DNA from: Drosophila persimilis
Taxonomy: Eukaryota; Arthropoda; Insecta; Diptera; Drosophilidae
Direction: 5' to 3'
Assembly (NCBI RefSeq): GCF_003286085.1
Contig: NW_020825288.1
Location: forward strand, 23,498,001 to 23,562,000
Length of the DNA: 64,000 bases
The notes beneath the pieces were generated by a model. It saw nothing but the letters and a program-made list of their open reading frames with translations. It ran no database searches and had not been told where the DNA came from. Shown here piece by piece: positions 24,801-38,900 of this stretch (positions within the stretch are counted from its first letter, which is position 1; each line of letters opens with the position of its first letter). Position numbers and translations under genes: made by a program.

Positions 24801-27800
24801 GGATTCCGTTTCATTTATTTGGTTTTAGGTTGACGAAAATATCAAAAACTGTTGTGGAGAAGAGCTGACACAGTTTATATCCGCGAATGAAAAGCTGTTG
24901 ATCCAGGTGAAGGAAATGGAGCTCAAGGCCCAAGGGCAAGTGCAGAACAAGCCGCTGTGGAAAGTCCTAAAAGAGCTAAACAAATGCGATGTTTTGAGTA
25001 TCCTGGAAATCGAAGTAAGTGCAAGACCTTTACATTTTTTCGCCCAACATGACTCTCTCTCAATTCCTTTAAGGACGAATTACTGTCCCCACTGGAAATA
25101 GCTAGACGAAATCGGGCTTTCAATGTCTTTAATCAGATCTACATGGACAAGTCATGGATTGATGTGGTTTTTTTGAAGAAATTGCTTAGGTAACTTTGTT
25201 TCAAAACTAAACCATTGATCGTCTGATCATCTGGTCGTCCACTTTCTGCAGGAACCCCACTCTACTTCTCGAACAGTGTCAAAACTCGAAATATTTTTTG
25301 GGAGCTCTCAATAAAAAGAAATATGAGGAAATCAAAATTTTCTTGGTATGTATAGATCACGCTTGGAAATATACACAGATTGTACATAAATTGTGTTCCA
25401 GAAAATGCTTCATGCACGTGCTCCCATGTATTACATTCAATACAACAAATTCACGAACAAGAAACTGATGAACAAATTCCGGGAGGACTGTCTGTTCCGT
25501 AAGCAGTACCAGACAGGTCGTAACATGCGTTCGGTGTTGAGGAGCATTCGAAATCTTCGGGCCGTCGGTAACGTGACGGTGAGTTTTTCCTAATTTTTTG
25601 GGAGCCATCAAGGAAACCATTATTGCTGTCTACAGCGACTCTCGAAGTACGTGGAGGAGGTTATGGGAGACTACGTTGTCCTGAAAACTAGTCGGATTAT
25701 GCCCTGGAAATTTGAATTCATGAACGAAGTGTACAACACATTGGCGCTGGCATTTGCCGAACAGTGTGTAGTCCCCCCCGACAAGAATCGTCAGGAGGAC
25801 AAGGATGCTCTTCTCAAGCTGCTTTGCCTTCCCACCGACAAGTCCTGGGAGGTTCAACATTTCGTGTTTGGAGACCGCTCCACTCATCAGGCCTCCGATG
25901 TGACGGATCTGTCCATGTCGAAATCGAGGTAAGAGTCTCCGTCCCACCAACCCATCCACGCCACTATTCCAGAAACTCGTAATCCTCCAGGCAGTGGATA
26001 TCCCGACTGGAAAAACGAATGCTGTTCGCCAAGTACTCGATCGAGAAATGCTATCTATTGCATCAGATTGGCTACACTCATCTCAAATCCAATCGCTTCG
26101 ATGAATGCTGCTTTATAGCTAGAAAGGGCATAACAGGTAGGGATTCTTCTTCGTAGTTATAGCCATATCTGACTTAAAAACTCATTGTTTTTCCAGAGAC
26201 CAAGAACTGCAATAGCTTGATATGGAAATTTCTGTGCACTCTTCTGATCATCAAGTCCAATGCAGCCCTCCACAAGGTGGAACGCACCAAGGAGTCACTG
26301 ATTAGGGCTCAGAAAATTATAGAAGAACTTGCTTCTCCCAAGCTTTCCCATTTCGTGGACGTTTGCATGGCCTGCAATGAGGAAGAATGTAATCTAAAGA
26401 AACAACGCGGTAGCTTCTCAAGGCGTCAAAGTCCGGAGTCCATGCACAGCCTGGACACTGAGCCAAGTTTTGATAAGTAATATTCACAGCCTTCAATTGA
26501 ATACAGTATCAAATACATGACATACATTAAATATCCATACTCCTCCCATATTTCTCAATTCAATGTTACAGAAACGAGCGGTAGCGTTGTGAGGCGCGGC
26601 AAGGGCCGCGGCTCTACCTTCGGTCTCTTTCGGCACTCAGTCTTAAATGTGAGCTTATGATTTCCGATTAATCTGAGCTGACGATTGCCGCATGATCTCT
26701 CTGTAAGGAGGGGGGGAGCTCTCTGCATTATATTTGAAACTCAATAGCCAAAAAGGTATCCTATGGGACGCCTTTGGAGTCCGACATTTCAACTTTTGGG
26801 GAGGGATCCTCGGAGATCTCCTTTCCAGCGGACACTAGAAAAACAATCGCTGTAACAGAGGGTATATACAGTATCTAGCCTTTTGCTTTCGCGCTTTATT
26901 TCCCATCTTTGTCTGCAGAGATTTCGAGTACCATCGTAAAAATGGCTGTTGTGTGTGAAAGCCGTAAGAGCGTATGCAAACAGACGGAAACAGAGATATT
27001 TATCAGGCTGTTGTGTTGTGTTGTTTTGGCTTAAAGAAGCTGCAAATTGAAACACAGTCTCCACAGACTTTTGTACATATTTAACAGATTTATGTACATA
27101 TGTATAGACCGTATAAAAGTTTTGGAGCAGAAAATGTCTTCTCAGCGCTTACCAAAGCGTAACTCTTGTCTTTTGGTTTATTAAATCAGAGTCGAAGATA
27201 GAACCAGACAAGATCCCACATACTCGTACGAGTGTTTTTGTACCCTTTGCGGGCACCGAAGCCTAACCTGATAATCGTTCTGTCACTTCGGCAGAAAATG
27301 ACATCTCTACGAGTCCCTCTAATTGGCAAATTGTGCAGCCATTCTCTTTGTGCAGTCACAGTCGGCAAACCTCCTCATGGCGTGGTGGAGAATTAAATTT
27401 CCTTGATATAGAACTTTTGTGCAGAGTTCCATTGGATGCACATTATGTCTGGATGCGCTGTGCGAATTTCACATAAGCGAACGGACACATTCGTTTCCAA
27501 CGACATAATAACGAGATCATTCGCTGTGAGCGATATGGGATTTCTTTGGATTAAATCCGAAAAATAAATGTAAAATAATAAGTCCAAACACCGACTGGAA
27601 GTATTTTTATAATATTTTCTTCAAAACCTTTTGGTATTTTGAGTAATTTTCTAGTATTTTTGTGGTACTTTAATGGGTATGTGTTTTAAATTTAAAATTT
27701 TCTATTTTTTTTTAGTATTTTGTGGTATTTTAATGAGTATGTTTTAAATTTAGAATTTTTTGGTATTTTTTATTTTATTATTAAATCCGAAACAAAAATA

Positions 27801-29911
27801 TAAAATAATAAGTGGAAGTATTTTTATTATATTTTCCTCGCAACGTTTTGCTATTTGGTATTTTTTCTCAAACCGATTTATTTTTTTGTATTTTCAGTAT
27901 TTCTTGTAATTTTAATGAGTAAATGTTTTAAATTTAGAATTTTGGGGTATTTTCTTAGGTATTTTTATTTTATTATTAAATTCGAAAAAATAAATATAAA
28001 ATGATAATAATTCTCTTTGGAATTTTTAGCGGTTTAGTATTTTTCTAGTATTTATTTGGTATTTTAATGAGTATATGTTTTAAATGTAGAATTTCTTGCT
28101 GTTTTCTTAAGTATATTTTCACTAAACCCCGAAAAAAGGAAGAAACTAAGAAGAATCGTACAGTGATACAGTCAAATACCCCTCCGAGACTCAGATTTTC
28201 TCCCTTATTCGATCATAGCCCTAAGTCGTTTAATACCTAAGTGATTCTATGGCTTACCAACGCTTTATTGGACAGACGGGTGGTGTTGGTGGTGCCATGT
28301 CAGTTATGTTCTCGGTTTCAACAAATTGATCATCAGATATGTACAACTGTCATGATTTAAACACTACATTATGGACGGAATGGACATTAAATTGTGCTAA
28401 GAGGCCCCATTATTTACTGTGACATTAAAATGGGTCTCTCTAAGTGGGTGACCAACCAGTCCGTGTAAATGGACGAGTACTTAAACTAACTAAACGTCGA
28501 ATTTGGCCCTCCCTCCCCCGTCCAGCCACTTCCACTATTAGCATTCTTTATTTGTTGCCATTTGTTGCCTCTCGGCATAAATCATATTATGCTTTTGTCT
28601 TATTAGCCCATTGACATGTGAACAACATGAAAGAGATAATTTATACGCTCAAGTCCCCGGAAAGTACTTCAGAATCAATTTGAAGAGGCCAAATCCCAAG
28701 TGCCTGGGAGGAGAACCATTGAATGGATGGAGTAAACCTCTATAACACTCACACGATGCCGACCGATACGCCCATTTGATCAAAAAATGTGGGGTGGATG
28801 CGGTGTCGGGGCTGGGGCTGGGCTGCGCTTCCGGACATCGCACAATTGAGTGTCTTTGTGGGGGGCGTCCAAAAACGAACCAACGAAAAAAAAAAGAGAG
28901 ACAGCTCCGCGAGACAGGAGGGGGAAGGTGGAGAGTGGCGACTACGGAGATCCAAGAGCCGAGACCCAGACATGAGACAAACGTATAATGTGGCTTACAT
29001 TAACAGACACGCAACTTAAATCAGATTAACATACAATATAAAGGCCACCACCGAAAAGTGAATTCAATTTCCACTCACTTTCCTTATCGTTGTGGCCCCC
29101 ACTCCTCCTTCGCCTCTCAATTGAGGCTTACAATCAGAGAGGGGGCGAGGGAGCTGCAGATTATGTAATTTCTTCTCTTCTACTTCCATCTTCTCGTTCC
29201 TCAGCTTCTGTTCGGCTTTTTATGTGTGGCCATAACAAATTAATTAAGATAAAAAGAAGTTTACGATTTACGGCCGGCCACATGAAGATCTAGTCCAATA
29301 GATTGCCGCAAGAGAGAGGGGGAAAGAGAGAGATCTGCCATGGGGCTAACCCCAATTTCTCCCCCAAACCATATTTGGTGAGCTCAGCGTCAATCGTATT
29401 GAGAGCATGTTCCGGACAAATACGAATACAGCCCACGCACGTACTGTCCCGGAAATAATCATAGCTACTAAAAATAGTCCAAGCAATCTGCAGTCGAGCA
29501 TCTGTAAACGGAACCCCTAGGAAGCACTTCATTATCCTGACACACTTTGGAACCGTTGTGCGAGAGGGTCCTTCAGTACCCCAGTTCCCCGTTCCCCGTT
29601 CCCCCTGGGGGCCCCACTTCACTGGGGCTCATTAAGTGGGCCAAGCGACACCAGGCCGAAGCTTGAGACGAGCGAACTGCAGGTGGAAATGCAGCACAGC
29701 CGGCCGGAGGGCATTGCACATGGTATCTATGGGATGTCCTGCCGTTGGACGGGCAGTATCCCTGCATCTTATAAAGAAATCATCAGCCAAAATGCTGTCT
29801 TTTCGATTTATCATAATTTGACTGTAATTTCTTTTTACTTTCCATCTTCCAACATGAATCATGGAGATATGGAGGCGGAAATGTGAGCACTAATATTAAA
29901 TAGTCAAAAAA

Positions 29912-29943
<32 letters not shown>

Positions 29944-32900
29944 GGAGAGGGAGAAAGATACACCAACAATAACTGAATGGCTCCTCTAGTGGCAAATGAA
30001 AAGTAAAAGTCAAATAGAGCGCAACAAATGCAAAAAGCCGCCAGACAACCAATAGACTACAAACCAACAAAAGCAACAACAACAACAACAATTTCAAAGT
30101 TACGTACACACTGTAACTGTAGATATAAAGTAAACGTGCGGCAGCTCGGCTCTGTAAACCGGCTCTCGGCTACAACATCGTCATCATCGACGGCGTCGTC
30201 GTCGTGTAGAGAGGAAACAGCATTTGAGAAGGAACTGAAGCGGAAGGTGTGTCCGAAACCCAAATGCCCTGGCAACAATAGATTAATAAAGATATTTATA
30301 CTCTGGAAGTACTTCACTCTGAACAGGGGGCACCACATACTTATGTATTATTAATGGAGGGAACTTCGACTCAACCGATCGGGTGCTGCCAGTGGAAATA
30401 TAGTGGCACCTATGTTTCTCTATTGATAATTTCCACAACAATAATATTAAGTGTTTAGCGATAGCTCTATAACGAGCACATAAATCTGTATAGTCCGGTA
30501 TTTTGGATATTTTTGTGTTAATATTTCTCTATTAATTTGTTTACAGAGCCATAAGCATCTTTGCGCTTCAACTGACAGCCGCTTGAAAATTGTAGAGCAA
30601 CAACAACAAAAATTTCAGGGTGTGCCCCAGCAACGCAGATTGATTGAGATGTTTGGGGAATACAAACTCTCCAAAATGAAGGGGAAAATATATAATGTAA
30701 ACAACAGCAACATACGAGTAGGCATGTTAACTAATCGGGTAAATCTTCAATCAATTTTGAAGCATGTTGTGTGGGGACTAACCTTCAACAGAAACTCAAT
30801 TAGAGCAGAGAATCAGTTGAGTGGAACTAATGTTCCCATTTTTTTGTATTTTTTTCGGGGAGGAGAAATAAATCAAGTCACACAAAATTCCCAAAGTTCA
30901 TTACTATTTGGTTGTCATACCACTATGACACTTACTGGACACTTGGGTTGATGTGAAAAACTTGGTCCGACGAAGAATTGTAATTATGTTAATCAAGAAA
31001 TTCTATAGAATTCTTTTTGTACATTATAGTCCAGCCTTAAGTGAGTGTCATACGTATATATTATTTTTGAGAGCGGCAAAAGAGAACAGTAACCGTAGCA
31101 GGAGGTAATTTGCATGCACGCATGCGAGCAAATATCCCTCATATTGATCCCCCGTAGCCTTGGGGTAATTTACATACATGCACATCAGTGTGTGCGGGGG
31201 GAATATTTTTCAAAAGTCCCTCATATTGATCCCCCCTTAGCCTTGGGGTAATTTACATGCAAGCACGCATACGAGCAAATCAGTTTGTGCGTAGGGAATA
31301 TTATTGAAAAGTCCCTTAAATTGATCCCCTAGTGCAATGCATTCCCTGGTTACAGTTAAATTGGCAAAAACTGATCCCCCTAGTGGATTTCCCTCGGTTC
31401 CCGTCCGTTCCCGCTGTGCGGGCAAGTCACGAGTTCAATAGCCTTCGCTTTTCAATTGCCTCTCTTTTCATTAAACCCCCTAAATCAATGGGAAAATTCA
31501 ATTCAAAAGAACCGGAAAAACAGTACAGGCTCTGACTAACCAAGCGCCTAAAACCAGCTAAGGCAATACAAATAATAGGGGCAACAAAACGAATCTCAGT
31601 AACAACAAAAAGACAAAAACCAACAAGCGCTGAAAATGCCAGAAAGTAAGTGAACGGACAACAGGAGGCCTGCGGCAGCAGCAGCATAACCACGTGGGAA
31701 ACGAATTCATTCAGCAACAAAAAGCAACAAAAAGAAAACCAGCAAATCAAGAAACGGCCTGCATTTTATGACCTGGCAACAATTACGACAACAAAAAAAC
31801 ACGAAAACGAAAAGAAGAAAACGAAAAAGCTTTCGATACCCTTTTGTAGATCAGATCGGACATTTCTATAAAAAAGGTATGAGAAACAGCGATCTATTAG
31901 CATTATGGAAAGTCCACAGAAACATCACAATACCCCCCGGAAAGGGTATGGGAGCTAAAATATCATCTCCAATGACAAAACTGTTTGAGCCTGGTTTAAA
32001 GTGGGTGGGGGGGGATGGAGGCATGGAATGTAGATGTTGGCAATAATAATAGCGTGGAAAATGGGTTAATCAAATAATTCGCTTCTCTACGCGTGAGGTA
32101 AAACTAAACAACGAGAATACGAAATTGCAAAATAATATTGTGCGAAAAGCTTGGATTATTAGTTTTGGACTGTTTGCCGAGCGGTTAAGCCTAGGGCTAA
32201 GCCCCAGCCATATGCCTTTGTTGGCAAATCGCAAACATAATAATGCAGAAAATCGAATACCGATCGGAAAAAGGGGGAAACCAAAAAGATATACCGTTGA
32301 GAATGAAGAACAAATAAAATGCACGGCTGCATGCGCCCCGTTTCGTTAAGTGTTTTTGTGGTTTTGACAGGAGAAAACGAGATGGATAGAGGACATTGAA
32401 AAATCCCCGAAGCAAACCCTGCCGACAGCACGTACATCGCACCCCTGCCCTGCCATGAGAGCGGATTTCACCTCATCCATCGTCCCCCCCTCCCCCCTCG
32501 ACCATCATCCGTCATTTGCCCTCTCTCTCTCTGACTCTCTCGCTCGGGCAATTCCCATTTCGATTGCAATATTTATGAAAAAAAGAGCACAATTCCTTTT
32601 GTGCGTGTCCGTGCGTGTATCTCGCCGCCTTTGTCCGTTTGGGTGTGTGTGTGTGGGAATTGTGGATTGGGCGTTACGGGATTCCAATTCGTTTGCGTGT
32701 CCCGCCTTCTGTTTGCCTTTCTGCCGCCTAATTGAACCGTTCAAATTGCACTATCAGATTAAACAACAACAACAGCAGCAGCAGCAACAGCAGCCACCCC
32801 CTGCGAAAGCAGTCCTCCCCCTCTTGAGTTCCCCTTCCGCCTTGTTTGCGTTTGATTTTATTTTTGGCAAAATTTTATAGTTCCCAAGGTACTTGGGATA

Positions 32901-35900
32901 TCTAGCCGGTACTCCAGAGTCGCGTACAAAGGGTACAACAGAAAGGGTTTTTGATCCCCTGATCCCCTGTTTATATGTTTTTTAAATTTCCTGTGATCAA
33001 TATTAAATGGGATGCAGCCATGGCTGTCGGTACGGATAAACATTGAGATCTACGGGTTACCTTATACCTCAATAGATAGTAGGGTACTACAGGCGATACA
33101 TTCGTGATTTTGTATTATGAAATCCCAAAAAGATATCAATTTTTCTCCAAAATATGTTTCTTCTTTTGTAGAAGTATCTCTGTGGAAGTATCTCCTGTAG
33201 AATAATATTTCCAACCGCAAATGTTAGAGTTTTAGAAGAATACCGATAGGAAATTGCCACTATTATGGGAAAAACACAAACAGTACAAATTTTTTAAAGG
33301 AATATTTTACCTTATACCATATACCTCCATAGACAGTACCCCATTTTTCGAATGAATGGATACATTTGGGATTTTGTAGTATGAAACCAACAAAAATATA
33401 TCAATGTTTATTGGAAATCCGTATTTTCTTTTGTAGAATAACATTTCCATCCGCAAAAGAATATCGATAAGAAATTTCCACTTTTATAGGAAAAATACAA
33501 TCAGCAAATATTTTATAGATCTTTTCAATTGAATCGATAAACCCTTTAATATTGCCTTATATGTTATTTCAGAGAAGATTGTTTGAATAATTCGCATAAG
33601 ACCTTTTATTCCCGGAATCAATCCGACGGATGAGATCAGCTTCACGGCATTACAATGGAACTTGAACTAGTGATAATATATGTACCTATACATCCAATGG
33701 CATATCTGATATTCGATTGCATGTTTTGTTGAGAATGAAAAAGTCGTGTTTGTGTTTTGCATATCCCTCCGTCAGATTGAATTTCGGAGTACTAGTAGAC
33801 GACAAGGTTTTGTACTTAAATGCATTAAAAGTCCCATAATATATAATAGCACATATGTAGGTGGATCCAGTGTTTGAAAAGATTTCGTTTGTAGGTTCAT
33901 TGACAAAAAAAAAACGGTCTTGCTCACTCATACCCAAGCGTTTTGATAAGCCCAAAGGCAGCCCCCGAAAGCAGCCAAGTACGCAAATAGAATCATTATT
34001 AGTAAGTTGATCTTGGCATGAATTTGACATTGTGTTATCGTGGTAGAGCTCTCTCCCTATCAGCGGCCTCTATCGCCAATTGCCAAACGGCGAAAAAGTG
34101 TCGCCCCGCAGTTCCTCAAAGGAGGTCACCGGCAGCGACACAACCACACAACCAATAACTCATGACGCAACGCAAATACTGTTTTGATTTCATCTGGCTG
34201 TTTGTATTATTTATTTTCATGACTTATTAATTTATGCGACACGTTACGAGCCACGACGGGACGGTAGCATCTATTTTCATATTTAATAAGTCTTCAGCTG
34301 ATTGGGATTTTTCTGCTCGGCAAAGAAATGCAACAGATGCCGTCAAAAGTTGCCAAATTCCAAATCGACTTTAAACTGGAGCAAACCAAAAACACAACAT
34401 AACACGAATAACTTTCATAATTTGTGTGGCGATCCCGAGACTCAAGACTTGTTTATACCCGAAATTAGCCGATAAGTGGCGGCGGGCCCCACAAGGAGTG
34501 GATTTAGTGGCGTTGCCAGGTCAACAAAGTCTTTTTGGAGGAGCAGATAAGGGGCCCTGCCAGCCATTGAGTCGATTGCGCGGGCTACCATTTAAACTTG
34601 AACTGAAATGTGATCCGAATCGAGGCAATAAATCTAATACAATCTGGAAAGAGGAAACCCATAGGTTTTGCCAGATTTAACTGCTCTACGAGCGGAAAAA
34701 GCAGGCCTGCGAGACCTTTGATACGGATTTCAGTACTTTTTAAGGCATTCCAACGATCTTTAATACCACATGAAGAAACAATAAGAGATAGAAATGCCCT
34801 CTGAAGACCTATTAAAATATTCCTCGAGAGATAAAGACTACCCGAGAAATGCAGATATAAAGATAGATGGGCAGATAAGCAGATAGAAAAATTTCAGAAA
34901 TTTCTTCACTCAAATCTGTGAGATCTGTTTAGGTTATGCTAAGTATAGCACCTATTGCCTAGACGATCTCTATTCGTGTTTTAGCGGGCCTCGTCTTTGA
35001 TTTGTGGAACTTTTCTTCACTCTATAGTATAAACTTTTATGGCGCGATTTGTTGTTGTCTAATCAACGAACACGTGCTTGGCAATATGATAAGAATAGTG
35101 CTACAGCTCTTGATTCGATTCAATTTCGAGTGGAGGAAAGAAATTTCGCTCGTCTTGCTCTCTGGATATGAGAGAACAATCCAATAATAGATGCGTATAA
35201 TCCAACAATCTACCAAACAAAAGCCTGATAAAGAAATAATAGAATAGAGTTGATTCCAAGAGCAGCGAAATAACCCGAAATTAAGTTCTCTTCAAGTGTT
35301 TTGATAAGAAACTGAATTAAATTTCGTCAATTAGAACCAGAACCGCAAGTGGCGTCAAGGTAGTGGCATTCTTAACGAGTTTATCCCTTCGCTTATGGGA
35401 AATTTTAACAGAGAATTAACGTGCGTCATAGTGGAACACCGGACCTACCCCCTATGGTGACATTTCGACTTTTCGCTCTTGGAATTCCATGAGAGATTCG
35501 CACGAATACCTGGAATACCTAAATATAGAAGGCCTACGATTTGTTGCTTTGAAATTTGTGAGATATAGGGTTTCATTATAGCGTTTGTTACACTTCTTGT
35601 AGTAGGAGGAGAACCAATAACAAAATGGGAATGTCAAACCCTCAGGGGGGCAAAAATAGAAACTGTATCCAGTGCCTACATATAGTATTTTATCTGCAAT
35701 CTGTATTTACTCACACACTTGTTCTGATTTGATTACAGTTTAGTTTATTAGGAGGCCGGGAATTAAGCCCAATTGTTATGCGTGGGGTGTACTTTTGGGG
35801 TGTTGTAAGAGTAAACGTGGGCTAATTGCCGTTCGGCCTAATTGAGTTTCTCGCTCGACAATTAATTTGACAATGGAAAAGAGTCGCTGCTAATCGTTTG

Positions 35901-38900
35901 CCTCGCTCTGGGACAGAGTGAAATATAGGTGAAGAAAATCATCATCATATCAAGGGGGTGTCACGGAGTCACAGTCCATCCGTCCGTTTCCGGAATCCAG
36001 GCAGATGGAGACATAATCTTTTCAAAACAAAAAACCACTTTAAAAGATTGCTGAGATACGGAAATCTTGCATTTTCCTGGGCATTTCTTGGAGACATCTG
36101 TAAATTTTGCTTTATTTAATCAATTTTAAAAGTTCAACGAGTAACGGTATTGAGTAACGAGAACGAATAAAGAACGAGTAACTTCTTGAAATGGGTCTCA
36201 TGAAATAGGGAAATTTAGAATGGGTTTCCAATGAAAAATAAATCACAATTACAATTTGTTTTTCCCCCCATTTATCAAATTAAATGAACAACACAAGTTG
36301 AGGGGGGGTCAAGGGTTATTCGATTATCAAAAATGTCTTCAAATTACAAGAGATACTCGCAATGAGAGCAATGCTTCTTGGAAGCATTCTTCTTTCAACC
36401 TCTATTAAAAACGAAACAATAAGAGAAAATGCCCCTCGATAAATCGAAAGTGAGAATTCAATGAAATAAATCATAATTACAATTTTTTTCTCATTTATCA
36501 AATGAGCGAGTACGAGTTCAGGGGTTAAGTGTGCTTGAGGTTAAAGCCATTATAAAATTTCTTTGAATTCTTTTGAGAGAATCTTCAAGCCTCAATTAAA
36601 ACCGAATCAAGAGGGAATCCCAAATAATTGAAAGTGAGAAACATAATTATCATTTATCAAATGAAAGAACAATACAAATAACCGATCATCAAAGATTTCG
36701 TCTGGAAACCGAAAAAAAAGATATGAATTTCCTATTTTGTGGCGATTTTTACAAAGTTTCATCATTTGTGCCCCTTTTTGGGGGCTTTGTTGGGCTTTGT
36801 AACCCCATTATGATCCACAGCTGCCCCTGCCCCTGCCCCCCGCAGAGAAACGCCTTCTTTGAGAGCATCATCATTAGATAAGAGCACGCTCTTGCTCTGA
36901 AAATGCTAATGGTATTTTTTCAATCGCAACAGCCCAAAAAAAAAAAACGACGATGCAGTTGGACTCATTTTTCATTTCGCTTTCAGATCGGACTGCTCTA
37001 CTAGTCGTAATAAATAATGGACAAAACGAAAATGAAATTGTATAATGAACGACTCAGACTGGGACCCGGGCCCGACCCGCACGAGTCGGCGGAGAGTTTC
37101 TTAAGGTCAAACAATTTTTCATGCAACACCTTGAGAATCAGCGAGGCACCTACAAACCCACCGGCCAAAGGCGCCTCTCAAGAAACCAGTTTTTTCAGTT
37201 TCAGGCGTACGCCTCGGTCTTTTATTGGTAATGGATAATGGTAGCTGGGGGAATGAATGGCTAAGAGGTGTGCTGGTGCCAGTGCCAGTGCCAGTTCGGG
37301 GTCCGTCAATGGGCCAAAGCAGTAGTCCGGGTAGCGGCAGTAGCGGGTGCCGTATAATTGGCCGGAAAGTAACGTTGACGTTGGCCACTCTTTGCAATTA
37401 AAGCTTGGCCATAAACTCGATTCTCAAGCCCAAAAGGTTCTCGGAGCCAGTCCGGACCACAAGGCACCTCGTGGCTTGTGGCACGCAATGTGCCAGAATG
37501 CCAAGAATAGCAAATAGCTCACACACACACAACATTATTTACAATGGAAAATCAGGAAAAGGAAAAGCACTTCAAGCAAATGCGTTTGCCAGACCATTTT
37601 TGGATACTCTTTGCGGAAATGGGGATGAAAAATTAGACATAAGAGTTTCCTCTTCAGGTGTTTTTCATTCTGATAAAGAAAACCGACAATATTTGCTAGG
37701 AAAATAAGGAAAAAGAAAAGTTCTATCTAAAAAGAAAAGATAAGAAATCAGAAACCACACAATCTATGGAAGAAAGGCTATCTTCGAGGGCTGTAGCTTC
37801 AGAAGTTCCCCTCAAACAGGCGAGGAATGCAATATTTTCTCTCAAGTGTTTTTGAGTCACTTTTGGTAGGGGGAGTGGGGTGCGGGGTGCGGGGTGCAGT
37901 GCCTCTGTATATGGTCGGCAATGCAGTGCAGAACTTTCTCTCTTTTAATAATTTTATTAATTGCCGTCCACACCTCTTTCTTTTGGGCACACATTAACAA
38001 ATTAGTATTCAATTGGGGGAGCCCATATTTACGATCATTAAAATTTATGGCCAATGTCGGTTTAAAAGGTCATCGTAGAAGACCACCAAATATATGGACC
38101 ATATCCGAATCAGATACGTACCATCAGGGGCGTAGAGCTCTTCTAATCTAAATGGAGGCTCATAAAAAGGCGAAAGCAAATAAATGAAATGATATTCCCG
38201 GGCCTTGATTACGATAAGATAGGAGGATTATCTAAGTCTAGATACTCGGATATGCATTCCTACGCATGCACATATCTATCTATTTATACATTGTATATTA
38301 TATTAATTTTTTGGCTACTCTGGATGGGGGACGCTGCCTTTTTCACCGACGGACATTTAACACTTTTCGATCCCGTCGGTGGAATGAACTGCTGGAAGAG
38401 CATTGGGGTTTATTTATTATTTATATTGCTCTTTCGTTCGCTTTGTTTTGTGCAAATGTCCAGACAATTTAAATTATTTCCCTGCATTAAGGACAAATAA
38501 AATATAAGAGAGAGAGGGCCAACGGTACTTCAAAGTAAATGAGTCCGACACGTGTGTGTGTGTGCGTGCAATAAATCACATTAAAAATTAAACGCAAAGA
38601 ACAACTTTCGAGTGCGTGAGAGAGAGAGAGAGCGGGAAAGAGAGCTACTTTACTTACATTGAGCATCCAGATGATCATCTCCTCGAGGACAATGTCCATG
38701 CTGCTGTGGGCACCGCTCAGGGCGTAGTCCACGGGATTGCCGTTGGTGCGATCACCCAGGGCTGCTGTGGTGGTCTCGCGGCGTCGCATCTTAGACGTGG
38801 CTGTGGCTGTGGCTGTGACTGTGACTGTGGCGTTGGCTGTTTCTGTTTCCGTCGTTTCTGGGGAGGATATGGTTGGTTTGTCGGCCCCAAAGAGGCTAAG

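Larger units (their letters stand above)
9892..38657 (-). other. 28,766-bp first intron of the ZAD gene, hosting a nested gene
   Basis: On the minus strand the donor is CTCAAT|GTAAGTAAAG at 38657 and the acceptor is CACACAG|GTCAGCC ending at 9892. Joining in phase 0 reconstitutes MLN-VSRDDGLPQEICRQC, the conserved second half of a ZAD. The intron holds a nested plus-strand gene (24273-26480), a DINE-1-like element (13019-14140), several local tandem duplications, and purine/pyrimidine-rich patches at 11.4-12.5, 16.2-17.4 and 18.6-19.9 kb that could be enhancers or alternative first exons. I find no further convincing gene. Confidence 0.8.

Noticed and set aside
30583-30951. 122-codon plus ORF starting KIVEQQQQKF
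   Set aside because: The first codon is TTG and the Gln run is an (ACA)n effect. No domain or splice structure supports it.
38189-38500. 103-codon plus ORF with hydrophobic stretches
   Set aside because: AT-rich intronic DNA produces Ile/Leu/Phe-rich frames by chance. There is no conserved feature.
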